DNA of 64,000 nucleotides. Origin: Heligmosomoides polygyrus polygyrus. Lineage: Eukaryota; Nematoda; Chromadorea; Rhabditida; Heligmosomidae. The notes below the pieces were generated by a model, which saw nothing but the letters and a program-made list of their open reading frames with translations, was not told the DNA's origin and made no database searches. Below, piece after piece: positions 13,203-24,600 of this stretch. The translations under genes were made by a program, and so were the position numbers. Each line of letters starts with the position of its first letter. The stretch's first letter is position 1. Location: the NCBI GenBank assembly GCA_947396885.1, contig OX377204.1, positions 1,364,001-1,428,000 of the forward strand, given 5' to 3'.

Positions 13203-15248
13203 CATTGCAAGTAAAAACCACAACCTTTGTGTAGTTCTAGGGCTTCGAAAAGATTTTGTATTTCAATTTTTTCACACGAAGCTCTCAAGCGCAGAACACT
13301 TCCATTACCCTATCAATAGTAACTAGAAGGAAACAAGGCCCAGGAACGACTGCATATTTCTCAAGATTCCAATGCCGAAGAATAAAAGAAAGAAACGTAG
13401 AGGCAAATAGCATGACGGTGCTCTGTAGCCTCCTAATCCCATTTGCGTACCCTGGGCAGACATCGCCACTTTGAAAAAGCCTCATCGGCCTAATGCTCTG
13501 TCTGCGGTGCTCAACTAGCGGTCCCTATTTTGCCGACATCATTTCGTTCTCCATGCAGGGAATCCGGTTGCATTCAATGACGGAGCAGTGGAAGAACGTT
13601 CTGTCCACTGTTGTTCGATGTGAGAATGCATTTTAAAACCGTCCGGTCGTTCCTAACTTTCGCCGCATCGCCTTTCCTCCACCGTTTCCGACAACATGTG
13701 ACGACGCACAGGAAGCTCATCTACTCGATCTCGCGTACCTTAGCTATACGGATTCTGAAAAAGAAACCGCTTAAACTCCTAATAAATTGCAAGGGTTTAA
13801 TACAAGTTTGAGCAACTACGGACGCGGGATTTGCTATGGGTATAGACTCTCTCTTACAGCTTGAGTGTTCGCTTGAAGACTATAAGAAACGTTGGGGTAC
13901 AGTTGTACTTTCACAGCTCGAGCAGAGGTCGAAAAAATTGCCCTGAGTGGTTATTTGGGTGCTGATCACGAATCTGATACCTGATTTTGGAGTTTCGGCC
14001 CATTAAAACAGCTTTGTTGCTTTATTCAACTGCGTGTTTCATAAGAGAAGTGCGAAATCTTTGTGCTCGCCTCACATAGAACGGCTTTTGACCTCACACG
14101 CGGTAAGGACCTTTCCAAGTTCATCCTTTCATTTAAAAATGACAAGTAGGTAATTATAGGTGTTTAAATCTGCATTGCACCTCGTGAGGCAACACTTCTG
14201 AAACAGAACGCACTCCAAACAGAACCACGCTCCAGAAGCTGACAAGTAGAAGTCAAAGTTCCAAGAATGCCTTGTTGTCAGTGAGCACAGCTGCCATTAA
14301 AGCCAACAATTCTGCTTTAATGGCACAGCGGAAATTGGTTGAGCGAAGCGAATACGCTATATTGTTAGCTTCTTAATGTATCGCATGCCCATCGACCTAC
14401 TGAAATTACCGAACAAAAAGCGGAAGTGCGAAGAAATCTTGAACATGGCACTGGGCCTGTGAAAGTGGGCCACGAGCTGGAAAAGCCTATTGTGCTTCCA
14501 CATCTGTTAGAGTCTGTTATGCCCAATCCGTTTGAGGAGCATTCGTATGACATCGCTTACGTTATTGAATTTCTAAACTTTCTAGGTAGAGGGTGCAATC
14601 TCGATGCGAGCACCAGCCCGATAAGTACCAAAGGAGCTAATAAAAAGACAATTAGAAGCCAATCAATGAAATAACCTTCAGGTAAAATGGCTTTTCAAAA
14701 TTATTTTGTTGTTGTTAGCCTTTTTGGCAAACCATTTAAAATAGCGCTCCAGGTGGCGATCAAAATTATTTAAAAAATAAGGATAAGCAGCGCTAAGTTT
14801 GGATGAGCAGATCTTACGATAGAGTCAGACCAGTATATTATCCGGTTCATTCATGAGCTTGGCGGCTCGGGGAAGAACTTTTCCAGCCTTAAATGCATGA
14901 ATTCTAAAAAAATACACAATAAACAGTGTGCAAAAATAGGAATCGAGCGCTGTACCCGACGTCACGGGAGCCAGCCGTTAGGTTAAACTCAAACAGATTG
15001 GCATTGAAACGCGATATCCCTTGCCATTTTCGGTTGTGATAGAACGGATTGTTTCTGGTTACTTTTGCTGACTTCAATAGTTTGTCAGAAGCAGTCCTAA
15101 TCGACAGGGTGAAGTCCCTAGTGAAGACTAAGAAGAAAAGTGACTCCCATATTGAGAAAAGGTCCGTTCAAAATTTGGTAAATTTCTAACAATTTCCGCT
15201 TAGTCGTTGAGCTGGATTTCAACGAAAAATGCCTAGTTCGTTAAATCG
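12562..15248. other. Unassigned stretch with microsatellites
   Basis: (AAT)n at about 12683-12717, a G-run tract at 12803-12860 (up to 13 consecutive G, possible quadruplex) and (AT)n at 13169-13201. An open plus-strand segment at about 14400-14600 reads HGTGPVKVGHELEKPIVLPH and looks protein-like but matches no family I know. Nothing else was supported. Confidence 0.35.
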
Positions 15249-15251
15249 TTA

Positions 15252-15373
15252 GACCACGTTTATACTTCCGACGCCGAGCAACGCCGTTGCCAAATTGATC
15301 GTCCGCGTCGCCCAATCAATATGGCCACAATGCGTGGCGTCGCGTCGCTCGGCGTCGAAGTATAAACGAGCCC
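15252..15373. mobile_element. Palindromic MITE, family A copy 2
   Basis: Ends GACCACGTTTATACTTC and GAAGTATAAACGAGCCC with inner GACGCCGAG / CTCGGCGTC arms; TTA flanks both sides. More diverged in its left arm than copy 1. Confidence 0.75.
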
Positions 15374-15375
15374 TT

Positions 15376-16685
15376 AACCGCTAAATGTCCGCTCTTGGTG
15401 AAAACGCACTGGCAGAGAGACAGTGCTGCTGTACTTCCGTATAGTTTTCGAATTTAAGATTCAGGTATGCGTCAGCACTGAAGAGTGCCCAACTAAATGT
15501 CTACATCCCGGTGAGAGGAAAACAGCAACCCGAATAATGGCTTTCATTGCAACTATTGACAAAAATGAAGCCAATTTTCGAAATCCGAATTGTGGATATA
15601 TCAGGAGACGAGATACCCCTCTCAAAATTCAGATGTGATTGTAGTTGATTGATGTGTGACAGTGTTTTATTCCTGTTTTTGTTTACTCTGTGTTTCTATG
15701 CGTGAACCATGTTCGCGCGTTGAATAAATGAATAAACAAGTAAATAAAACTCTTTCTGTCTCTAGATGCCGAGGCCTCTAAGGAGTAGTTAGTGGTTCTT
15801 GCTTGTAACATGAACACCCTTGGGTCTGACAATAAATGGACAGCAATAATGTCGAAAGCGACGCTTCAGGCTAATATTCCAGAGATGATTTGATGTCGAC
15901 CCCGTGAGCGAGTCCACGAATTTCCTCCTGTGATGACTCCAAGAAGCGAGGTCGACGCGCACAACGCGCCAATCAATAGCTGGCGCAGCGCGATGCTGCA
16001 GCGTGGAGGACGTAAAGTCAGAAATGATCAGAAGTCACCCAGAGAACATAAACTGGAGAGAATAAGCGACCACAGCGGTAATCAACGGTGGTGTAAACTG
16101 ACTGTTGTGGAACTCCAACAATCCCTGGTTGCCCCAGGAAGTACAAACTGAATACTGAGACGGACAAGTCATTTGATTAAAGCTACCATTTAGAACCACT
16201 ACGAGTGACTCCTGCCCTTTTACCTCATTAGACCGTGACACGGTATAATTCACTTGGAACTACTGTTAGATTGGACTAGGTGGTCTGGAAATCAATTCGG
16301 GCCTTATGCTCCAAAGTTGGGGCGATGCTTCTCTTGTTGCAGTTGAGGTTCGCTGTCACAGCGTTTAAATCTAAAGATCCAGTAAACTCAAACGAGCTAA
16401 CAGTGTTTGGAACTCTACAGTCGTGAAGCCGTGAAAGTGATGAATTCTGTGAAGGCAAGCCTTCAGATGCAAAGCATTTCTGAGCAGCAGTTAAGGCGAA
16501 GCTTTTCATACCAAACTGTCACCAGCCAACGGAAAGTTTCCAGAAGAAAATTTGCCAGAATAGAACACTGGTTCTCAGCGACATGGTTTGCTGTAGCTCT
16601 GATTATATCTAGATTTACTAAAGCCCAATAAATGGCGACATAACGAACTGCAAATTGTAACTTCTTGCCAAGCACTTCAACCACT
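15376..16685. other. Unassigned stretch, one cysteine-bearing open segment
   Basis: A plus-strand segment at about 15445-15635 encodes FEFKIQVCVSTEECPTKC and could be a stray exon of a secreted protein. There is an AG acceptor (CCGTATAG) just upstream but no clear donor. The rest shows no family. Confidence 0.25.
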
Positions 16686-16689
16686 ACCT

Positions 16690-17325
16690 TCGTCTTGGTA
16701 GGATTCCGGACTCATGGAAGAAGTCGAAAACTCGAAAACAGTCTATCCTTCAAAAAAGGTCAGCAGGAAGATGTCAACAACTATAGACCCATCAGTCTTC
16801 TCTCGGTTGTGTAGAAAATCTTCACCAAGATACTGCTTCACTGCATGGAGCGTTGCTTGGATGAATATCAGCCAGTGGAGCAAGCAGGGTTTCGCAAGGA
16901 TTTCTCCTGCATGGACCATATTCAGACTGCCTCATCGAGAGGAGCCGCGAATACCACCTCCCACTTGTCCTTGTCTTCGTGGATTATCGGAAAGCGTTCG
17001 ACTCTGTGGAAATCAACGCCATTCTGAACGCCTTTGTGCACGCTGGTATACCATCGCCCTACATCCGACTTCTCGACGAATGCTTCTCGAACACATCGAC
17101 TACCATCCAGCTGTTCGATCGAAAGCTTAAGATTCCTATCGGGAAAGGAGTACGGCAGGGAGACACGATCTCTCCCAAGCTATTCACAGCGGCACTCCTG
17201 GATGCCATGAAGGACTTGAACTGGGACGATAAAGGCTACCTTGTCGACGGTAAACGGATCAGCATCCTTCGCTTCGCCGACGATATTGTTCTTATCTCTA
17301 CCAGCACGGCAGAAGTCAAGTTGTC
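16690..17325 (+). pseudogene. RTE-like LINE reverse transcriptase fragment
   Basis: Across shifted frames the plus strand reads RIPDSWKKSKT, NYRPISLLSVV (TAG follows), EYQPVEQAGFRKDFSCMDH, DYRKAFDSVEINAILNAF, RQGDTISPKLFTAAL and FADDIVLISTS. These are reverse transcriptase blocks 1 to 5 in order, including the catalytic F-A-D-D. The 170-codon open frame 16979-17491 covers blocks 3-5 and then runs into unrelated sequence at about 17325. The endonuclease domain and the C-terminal part are absent. Confidence 0.85.
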
Positions 17326-18114
17326 CCCTTGGAGTTTTATCCAACCTCCCCTTCCCCGCATTCCAATCGGTATTCTATTGTGCCTGCCTTCTAGCGAAAG
17401 TGAGATTTTCTCATTGAAGTGTGTGAGACAATCGCCTTCCATTCTCTTCTCTACCTGGACAATAATTCCGCCAAGACAATCAACCTTGTGAGAAAAAAGT
17501 TCCGGAAAAATCATCGTCATAGGAGTACTCTCTCACCCCACCCCCACGCCCCATGTTACGTTAATTCCTCCCCGATAAGAGCATGAAAAAAGTGCTTGAA
17601 TCAATTAAAATATTAATACAGGCTGAAACTACTGAAACACAACGGCAGCGCTCTCCACAATCAATGATAAACCAGATTGAAAATTGAAAAATTGCCAAAA
17701 TACGCAGACGTCAAGAAAACTGCTCAAAACATGGAAGAATCGACACAGTGAACTACTCCAGAGCGTAGTAAAAGTACGTAATTGTGAGTAGTAAAGTTGT
17801 GCCATTGAGAAAATTCATCGAAGGAATGAGTGAACGAATAAATTCATTGTCGAAAAACCTCGAGGGAATGAATGACCAAAGTAATTCGCTCACCGATTTT
17901 ATCGAATGATCAAAAATCGAATAAGGCCTATTTTTCGTTTATTCGAATATTCGAATAGTCGAACAATTTGTCCAATTGTTAGATTTCGAGCTTGAAGGTT
18001 TATCCTTGACATTCGAATCAAATTATTCGATGTTCGAATTATATGTGTCTACGATTCCCTTTCGATGTTGTTCGAATTCGAGCGAATATTCGAAAATCTA
18101 GATATTGAATACTC
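17326..18114. other. Unassigned stretch ending in TTCGAA-rich repeat
   Basis: No gene recognised. 17930-18110 is rich in TTCGAATATTCGAAT, a degenerate short repeat also seen at 4735-4990 and 47800-48090. Confidence 0.35.
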
Positions 18115-18416
18115 GGGCGCGTGTAGCGCAGATGGAGGAGGCGCCGGCTGTCGCGTGCACCCATTACCAGGTTCCTGGTACGAATTTCCCGCCGAGGGCA
18201 ACCAAGCCTTCCATTCCTCCGGGGTCGGTGAATTGGTACGAGACTTTTCTGGGAAGGATAAAGCGCTGACTTGTTCATCGGCTGGCCACCGCAAGTCATT
18301 GTATGGCCAAATACGCATTCATGTCGCCTCCACGACATCCCGTAGAAGTAGAATGCGCTGGCGCATCCCAGAAGGGATTGAGTAACGCCGTCCTTTATCC
18401 TTTATCCTTTATCCTT
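18115..18416 (+). mobile_element. tRNA-derived SINE, near full-length
   Basis: Starts with an A box (TAGCGCAGATGG) and a B box (GGTACGAATTTCCCGCC), then the family body, and ends with a three-unit (TCCTTTA)n tail at 18391-18416. This is the best copy for defining the family of about 300 bp. Confidence 0.8.
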
Positions 18417-19228
18417 AATAATGTGCATTTACTGTAAAAAATCTGCCCAAATGCTCGAGCTCATAGGAAGTTGTGCTCAAAAAGTGAAAACGCAGACTTC
18501 ACTGACCGGTACTGTACTTCTCGATCCAAGCAGCAAGCTCGAGTTCGACATAGGATTCCTAAGCGGTATGAAGCTCTATTAAAACGTGAATGCAGAGATA
18601 CGTGCAGTTGCAAAAGGGCCTCCAGCTGACTCGATCCACATACGGAGGGAGGACCATGGTGGTATCACATGAGCCGCTGTGCATCGGCTGCGGCAGTAAA
18701 ACGCGGTCATTTGCTGACGAACTCGTTCAGAACACATTTCGCTCCGGAATCGCGTCGCTCTACCCGCAGCCGCTTGGAGCGACGAAGAACTGCGTGGACG
18801 CTGAGCACACTGTTCGAGGACCTTGTTGGAGAGCATTATGGACACTGACAGAAGGCCGATGACGGGAAGGCAGCTCCTAATTGATTCCGAAGGCCGACGA
18901 CTACACCACTTCTCCATTGCAGTGCCATTTCCAAGACAGGTCCTGAATGATTGCACGGCGACCTATTGAAAGGGTTTTCGCTTAAAAAACGTACAACCCC
19001 CGCGCCACGCAGGATTCGAACTCCCATCTCTCGTTTCCCTACCCCTAACCGCTACACATACACCTGTTGGTCCGGCGCTTGATATAACCAGGCGGTTACT
19101 AGGCTGCTCATCAAAGGTGCGATTTTTCTGTTCCAGAACTCGGCAGGCGAAACGCGCCTTCTGCATATAATGTATTGTCACTGTTAGCTGAAATACGCAA
19201 AAAAGGAAGGCTTTAGAAACGTTCTCGT
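18417..19228. other. Unassigned stretch
   Basis: Frames at 18590-18862 (+) and 18956-18579 (-) overlap antisense and neither shows a domain. Nothing else recognised. Confidence 0.3.
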
Positions 19229-19355
19229 CCAGTACCAATTCACCAACTCCGGAGGAATGAAAGACTAGGCTGGCCTGGGCGGAAAATCCGAACAGGGAGC
19301 TTGGTATCAAGTATAAGTGACAGCCGGGACCTCCTCCGACTGTGCTACACGCACC
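19229..19355 (-). mobile_element. tRNA-derived SINE, 3'-truncated copy
   Basis: The minus strand shows GTGTAGCACAGTCGGAGGAGG, a degraded B-box region and the start of the body (GGAGTTGGTGAATTGGTACT). Confidence 0.6.
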
Positions 19356-19697
19356 ACTATGTAGCTGCTATTTTACAGGGGAATATCCACAAGGCTTCTA
19401 CTCTTGTCTGATAAACCCATTCTAGAAGAAAACGACCTTCTCTTTTTTGGAAAAAGACCATCACGGTGAATCAGAATAGAGACAGGGACTGTGTGACTTA
19501 CGCTACCCTATCCACTGGACCTGAGACCATGAATTAAATCAATTTCTCCGAGGAAGACAAAGTTTTGGATAATTTCGGTCACGATGGCCCTGGGCAAAAA
19601 GCAAAACTAAGGGCTGATGTTAATCGAAGCAGCCGCTTCCACAATACCCTGCTCTATTCAGACAGTTGCTATAGAGGGCAAAAAGCACCGTTTGTTA

Positions 19698-19909
19698 AGG
19701 GCCTGTTCATACTTCGCGACAGCAGCGACAAAAGCGCAGCGCGCGTGGCGTGCGCGGCGTGCGCAGCGACAAGAGCGACAAAAGCGGCTGGAGCGACAGC
19801 GCCGGCGCTCGAGTATGAACACTTTTCGGCGGCGCGCGCTCGGATTTAATCGATATGCATATTTTGCACGGGTGACAAGTCGCTCTTGTCGCGAAGTATG
19901 AGCAGTCCC
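19698..19909. mobile_element. Palindromic MITE, family B copy 1
   Basis: The left end AGGGCCTGTTCATACTTCGC and the right end GCGAAGTATGAGCAGTCCC are inverted. The interior is packed with GCGACAAGAGCGACAAAAGCG and its complement. TTA precedes and TAA follows. Confidence 0.7.
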
Positions 19910-20015
19910 TAAGCAGATGAAGAGGTCAGGTAGGCGACCTTTCAAGGGAAGCACTTTTTCTAGAAAAATGGACTCTTCTGCAAATGATCAAATGAAAAAC
20001 AATGGACAAACAGTG

Positions 20016-20215
20016 NNNNNNNNNNNNNNNNNNNNNNNNNNNNNNNNNNNNNNNNNNNNNNNNNNNNNNNNNNNNNNNNNNNNNNNNNNNNNNNNNNNNN
20101 NNNNNNNNNNNNNNNNNNNNNNNNNNNNNNNNNNNNNNNNNNNNNNNNNNNNNNNNNNNNNNNNNNNNNNNNNNNNNNNNNNNNNNNNNNNNNNNNNNNN
20201 NNNNNNNNNNNNNNN
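20016..20215. other. Assembly gap
   Basis: Exactly 200 N, probably a placeholder of unknown true length. Confidence 0.99.
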
Positions 20216-20880
20216 TCGGCCGGTTACTGTAAATTACGGTAGATATGAATGGCGGCGTCACGATCAATACCAAAAATGGACGTCTCTAGACCACGTTTGA
20301 GCAAAATCGATTATCTCGACCCCAACACCCTTACTCACCCACACCAGTAACCTACTGTAACCGACCGAAATTCAAAACAACGAAGTTCATGTTAGCGATC
20401 AGTGCCTTTACTGGCTTCTCTAGACGAATTTAGACGAAATTGATGGCCATGACTCCACCCACCTCCCATACCTTACTCTTGGGATCAATGCCTTTAATAA
20501 CCCACCGGATGAACCAATGTTCTGAAAATGGACTTTAAATAATTGAACAGCGAAATAAATAACCCGTCTAGGTTGTGGTTATCGGAGAAAAATTTTTCAT
20601 CACTAGAGCCGTGAAAGTACAATAGAACCGAGTTCGGTATTCTGGATAGAATTCATGACAATCTTTCTCATTTGAAACCAAAAAGACTGCAAATTGCTTC
20701 GTAAGCACTGAAAACATGTCCTATAGCGTGTTATGAACAACCCCAACAGCATCCTATCTATGAATTTGATAGAGATAACACCACAACATATTGCTCACAC
20801 GGGAATACATCACACCTCTATAGGTATCTTGTTTACGAGTATTTTCTTCAGCGTAACCATGATTGATATAAGTCATTATG
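20216..20880. other. Unassigned stretch
   Basis: No gene or repeat family recognised after the gap. Confidence 0.3.
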
Positions 20881-20881
20881 G

Positions 20882-20925
20882 CGACTTACGTTTCGACGGT
20901 GTCGCCTTCTTCCTGGGAAAAATCG
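20882..20925 (-). ncRNA. Hammerhead-like motif, degenerate
   Basis: The minus strand reads GGAAGA, then AGGCGACACCGTC, GAAAC and GTAAGTCGC. The first core positions (CTG) are lost. Confidence 0.4.
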
Positions 20926-21363
20926 AAGTCATTTGAGAAACTATCCTCCCAAATGCCATTTCACTCTACCGAAATCCATATTCAAAAACCTTAGAGACCA
21001 CGAAAAAGACGCCGTAAGAGTCGGAAAGAAGGCTAAGCCTGAATGTGAACAGAAGGGCCCACATCTAAGGTTAGCCTTAGATGTGGACCCACTGTCACTC
21101 TAGCTGGACGAAAGATGGGTGAATGATCTTAGAGCCCTTGAAACCTTCCGCCTTAGAAACCTAACACGTCATGACCAGAGGTCAAAACCCGCAGAGGGCG
21201 ACGTACGGGCCAGCTCTCATTCCGTCCGTATCTAAGGTTGGTCTTCTTTACGACTCCTTTCGGCGTCGTTTTCGTGGTCTGTAAGTCTATCAGATCTTCT
21301 TGAAGGCTTCTGCAGAATGAAATGGAATATGGGTGGGTAGTTTCTCAAATAATTTCGACTTTT

Positions 21364-21405
21364 CTCGTCACTGAAGAAGGCGACAACGCCGAAATGTAAG
21401 CCGCA
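21364..21405 (+). ncRNA. Hammerhead-like motif, core intact
   Basis: The plus strand reads CTGAAGA, one extra A, stem GGCG-ACAA-CGCC, GAAAT and GTAAGCCGC. The catalytic blocks are kept, but stem I pairing is weak. Confidence 0.5.
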
Positions 21406-21626
21406 ATAAATATTTGCAGCGATCTTAGCTACGCTGAAGAAATTGCCCCTCTATTGCCACGTCAAAGGAGCCAAGATTCACCGAGAGTCGGACATGAAAG
21501 TATCCTGTTCGCACATGAGTAACTTCACAACATACTCAATATTCTTCTCTCTAGCTTTCTGACCCATCCTATAATATTTGATTGTCCCTAAGTCCCGCCG
21601 TTTTTTTTCAACGATTCACTGCAGAT

Positions 21627-21905
21627 GTTGAGAAATAATATTTATCTCAAGCCACTCCAAGATTGGTAACACAGACAGCACTCAGGCTAACGTTTCGGCG
21701 TTCTCGCCTTCTTCAGAGCCTGGAATGAGACGAAATCAATCTGAGAAACTATCCCCCCAAACGCCATTTCATTTTACGGAAATTGTTTGAGAGACCACTA
21801 GACCAAAGAAACGGTGAATAGAGACCAGGATGGCTAACCTTTAGCAAGTGGACTAGTGACGTCCACCGGGCACCCGCAGCTGGAAGTCTAACGAGGGTGA
21901 CAGAA
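21627..21905 (-). mobile_element. Hammerhead-bearing short element with 14-bp target duplication
   Basis: Inserted into the left foldback arm: GATTCACTGCAGAT occurs at both 21613-21626 and 21906-21919, while the right arm has it once. The insert is about 279 bp and belongs to the same repeat as 20881-21075, 21225-21470 and 48400-48650. It encodes no protein. The size and the long target duplication point to retrotransposition by another element's enzymes; that is inference. Confidence 0.75.
21681..21723 (-). ncRNA. Hammerhead ribozyme-like motif, best copy
   Basis: The minus strand reads CCAGGCT, CTGAAGA, extra A, GGCG-AGAA-CGCC, GAAAC, GTT, AGCCTGAG. Stem I pairs perfectly (AGGCT with AGCCT), stem II is 4 bp, and the predicted cleavage site is after GTT. 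Stem III would be only the self-complementary ACGT, as in minimal hammerheads thought to work as dimers. The extra base before stem II departs from the textbook core. Confidence 0.6.
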
Positions 21906-22917
21906 GATTCACTGCAGATTTCGCCGGCGGTCTCTTGCATAGCGCTGCATAGCTTTCGAAAGAGAATGATTTGCTCTATCAGGACATGTATTGGATTTCT
22001 CTTTTCATCATGGATTTTTTTCAATTTTTAGGTCGTTGAAGTGAAAAGTGAAAAAGTGAAGAAGTAGCCATTTGCGCACTTGTTCTCTCCGCTTGGGTTT
22101 GGAATCTTTTGCGCAGTTTTTTATAGCACTTGGAAGACAATGTTCTGTACTACAAGAATGTGTGTTAGTGCTATTTGCTCATTTGTCCTTTATTGATTTT
22201 TACGCCATCAAATTGGGACGTCCGAAGGAGGAGGGTTGTTTTTGCCAACAGCTCCTGCTCTGTGGTTGGACTTTTTGGGATGGTTTTATATGTGATTCGA
22301 AAGAGAATGTCTTGCTCTATAAGAATATGTGTCGCGTTTATTGATTTCTAATGAACATCAACAAAATGCCAAAAAAGAGAAAAATCGTCTTCTCCTTCTC
22401 CTTCTTCAGTTGTTGATATTCGACAGAAATCAGCATGAGCCAATAAACGCGACACAAATTCTTACTGAGCAAGACATCCTCTTCCAAACGACATATGACA
22501 TCAAGCAAAAAAGTCCAACCACAGAACCGGAGTTTTGGTAAAAATTCGGACAGAAAAGTCGGAATTCCCTATTTGATGGCCTAAAAATCAATAAAGGGCA
22601 AGTGAGAAAATAGGACCAACACATATTCTTGTACTACAGAACATTGTCTTCCAAGTGCTATAAAAACTGCGCAAAAAATTACAAGCCTAAGCAGAGAGAA
22701 CAAGTGCGCAAATGGCTACTTTTCCACTTTTTCACTTTTCAGTTCAACGACCTAAAAATTGACAAAATTCATGATGAAAAAAGAAATGCAATACATACTC
22801 TGATAGAGCAAATCATTCTCTTTCGAAAGCTATGCAGCGCTATGCAAGAGACCGCCGGCAAAAACTGCAGTGAATCGTTGAAAAAAAAACTGCGGGGATT
22901 TATGGGACAACCTAATA

Positions 22918-23211
22918 GTATATGGAATCAAGCACAGTGTTGTGTAACGTTTTTGAGTGCTGAATGAACAACTCTTCGCTTACTCACTCACATCGTGTAG
23001 ACAACACTAATACTATACGAGCTGTGCAAATGCTGAGAAACTCCGTCCTACGTGGTATACGTTAACGTGTTGAACTAGAACTGAATCTTACGAAGACGAT
23101 GTTCATTAGAGTTATAAAAGTTTCAGCCCATTTCCGCTCGATGGAACGAGTATCTCCGACTGTTGCAGCTACAATACCTGGGTCGCGGGGTATTAACTAG
23201 CAAAGGAGCCT
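22918..23211. other. Unassigned spacer
   Basis: Nothing recognised between the two foldback elements. Confidence 0.3.
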
Positions 23212-24600
23212 AACAAGGAAAGATTCCCAACTCAAGGTGAGCTTTTGCGATGCTATTTTGACAAGATGTAGGGCCGAGTGAGCGGAATCCAGAACCACAG
23301 TTAGTTTTTGCTGAACGCCTTTTTAAAGACCTGAAAAGGAGGTCTGAAAGCGTGCGCGCAACTATCATCCAACCCCTTCGACACCCCACGAGGTATGCAT
23401 CGGCGGCGCAGTTGGCAGAAGGGACGCCTCGTAGGGGCACGCCGGAGTCCACGTACTGCCGAAATGTTTGCATATATTGGTTTGTTGTTATTACGCTTTC
23501 TCATTCTAACTGGAGTCAATTTTAGAGCATCAATGCTTACAATAAACCAAGGCCCTCTATTTGCGCCTTTATGTGTGCTACTTTCTAACAATGCCTATCT
23601 GCTCCATATCATTTCTCTGGAAATAAAAACTCCTGTCTTGTCTTCCCTTTTAGTAAACAGCTATGGTACAAATCTATGAAACAAGTAAAACACAAGCGCT
23701 TGTCACACCAACAGCATCTTACAAAGCCAGTGAGGAACAAATTCACTGGCTCTATAAGATGTCATCCCTGACAAGGAATGACCACTTCTTCTTCCTTGAA
23801 CGTGCAATTCGTGGGTGTAGAGAAAGGTCGCGGGTGAACATCGACGTACCCAGCTGCCACCAAGCCTATGACAGATATAGAAAGGTCCCATTTCCATTAC
23901 ACTTCCTCTAACCCTAACTGCCTCTTCTTTCTAACGGTCGACGTCTCCATATATAGTGCCCAGGAGGAGTCCTTTTATGGCATCCACAACCGCAATCCTT
24001 GTTGAAGTGAAATCCAGTGTGAAGGTGGAAAGTGGTCGGCCGACAAAGCGTTCAGATGAGAATGACATCTTTAGTGCACTTATGTACCGTTATGGCCCGG
24101 TTCATAATATTCAACCGTAGGATAAGTGTATTTGTGTGCAATTACGGTATCATTGGTGATACGGTATATGGCGGTGGGTATAGTTTTATAGTTGAAAAAC
24201 TAGCAAATATGAATGGGCAAATAGACAGCATTGGTTTTTGTAATCACTGATGGTCTAAAATTGACTCCTGTGAGCATGAGAAAGCGTAATAACAACAAAC
24301 CAATATGTGCAAAATCTTCGGCAGTACGCGACCTCGAATAAACACCTCCGGAGTGCTCCTATGAGGCGTCCTTCCTACCAACTGCGCCGCCGAAGCACAC
24401 CTTGCGGAGTGTCGTAGGGATTGATGATAGTTGCGCGCACGCTTTCAGACCTCCTTTTTAGGTCTTCAAGAAAGGAAGTTCAGGAAGGAAGTTCACCAAA
24501 AAACTAACTGCGGTTCTGGACTCCGCTCACAGGGCCCTACATCCTGTCAAGATAGCATCGCAAAAGCTCACCTTCAGTTGGAACCTTTCCTTATAAGGAG
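23212..24600. mobile_element. Large inverted-repeat element
   Basis: Arms 23212-23545 and 24248-24600 are inverted copies. Shared blocks include GTGAGCTTTTGCGATGCTAT, AGGTCTGAAAGCGTGCGCGC and TATTGGTTTGTTGTTATTAC. The roughly 700-bp centre (23546-24247) is not palindromic and encodes nothing recognised. Terminal bases and target duplications are unclear, so the exact ends are uncertain. Confidence 0.65.

Larger units (their letters stand above)
20881..21470. repeat. Head-to-head pair of hammerhead-bearing repeats
   Basis: About 20881-21075 (minus orientation) and 21225-21470 (plus orientation) are inverted copies of one repeat. Shared blocks include CGGCGTC-TTTTCGTGGTCT and TAGTTTCTCAAAT. 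Each carries a degenerate hammerhead-like motif near its outer end. The inner junction contains a short perfect hairpin, CCACATCTAAGG/CCTTAGATGTGG (21060-21091). Confidence 0.65.
21577..22915. mobile_element. Foldback element with mariner-like ends
   Basis: The right end CCTAA (22911-22915) with inner GGACAA and AATCCCCGCAG mirrors a left end starting at 21577; TA flanks both sides. The arms (21577-22340 excluding an insertion, against about 22440-22915) are near-identical inverted copies of about 430-490 bp around a loop of roughly 100 bp at 22340-22440. TTAGGTTG-type ends and TA duplications place it with mariner, but no transposase is encoded. The left arm is split by the hammerhead-bearing insertion at 21627-21905. 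Confidence 0.8.

Noticed and set aside
13166..13221. Frames encoding YIYIYIYI peptides
   Set aside because: They are translations of an (AT)n microsatellite.
19917..20300. Frames crossing the gap
   Set aside because: Most of their length is N, so they carry no evidence.
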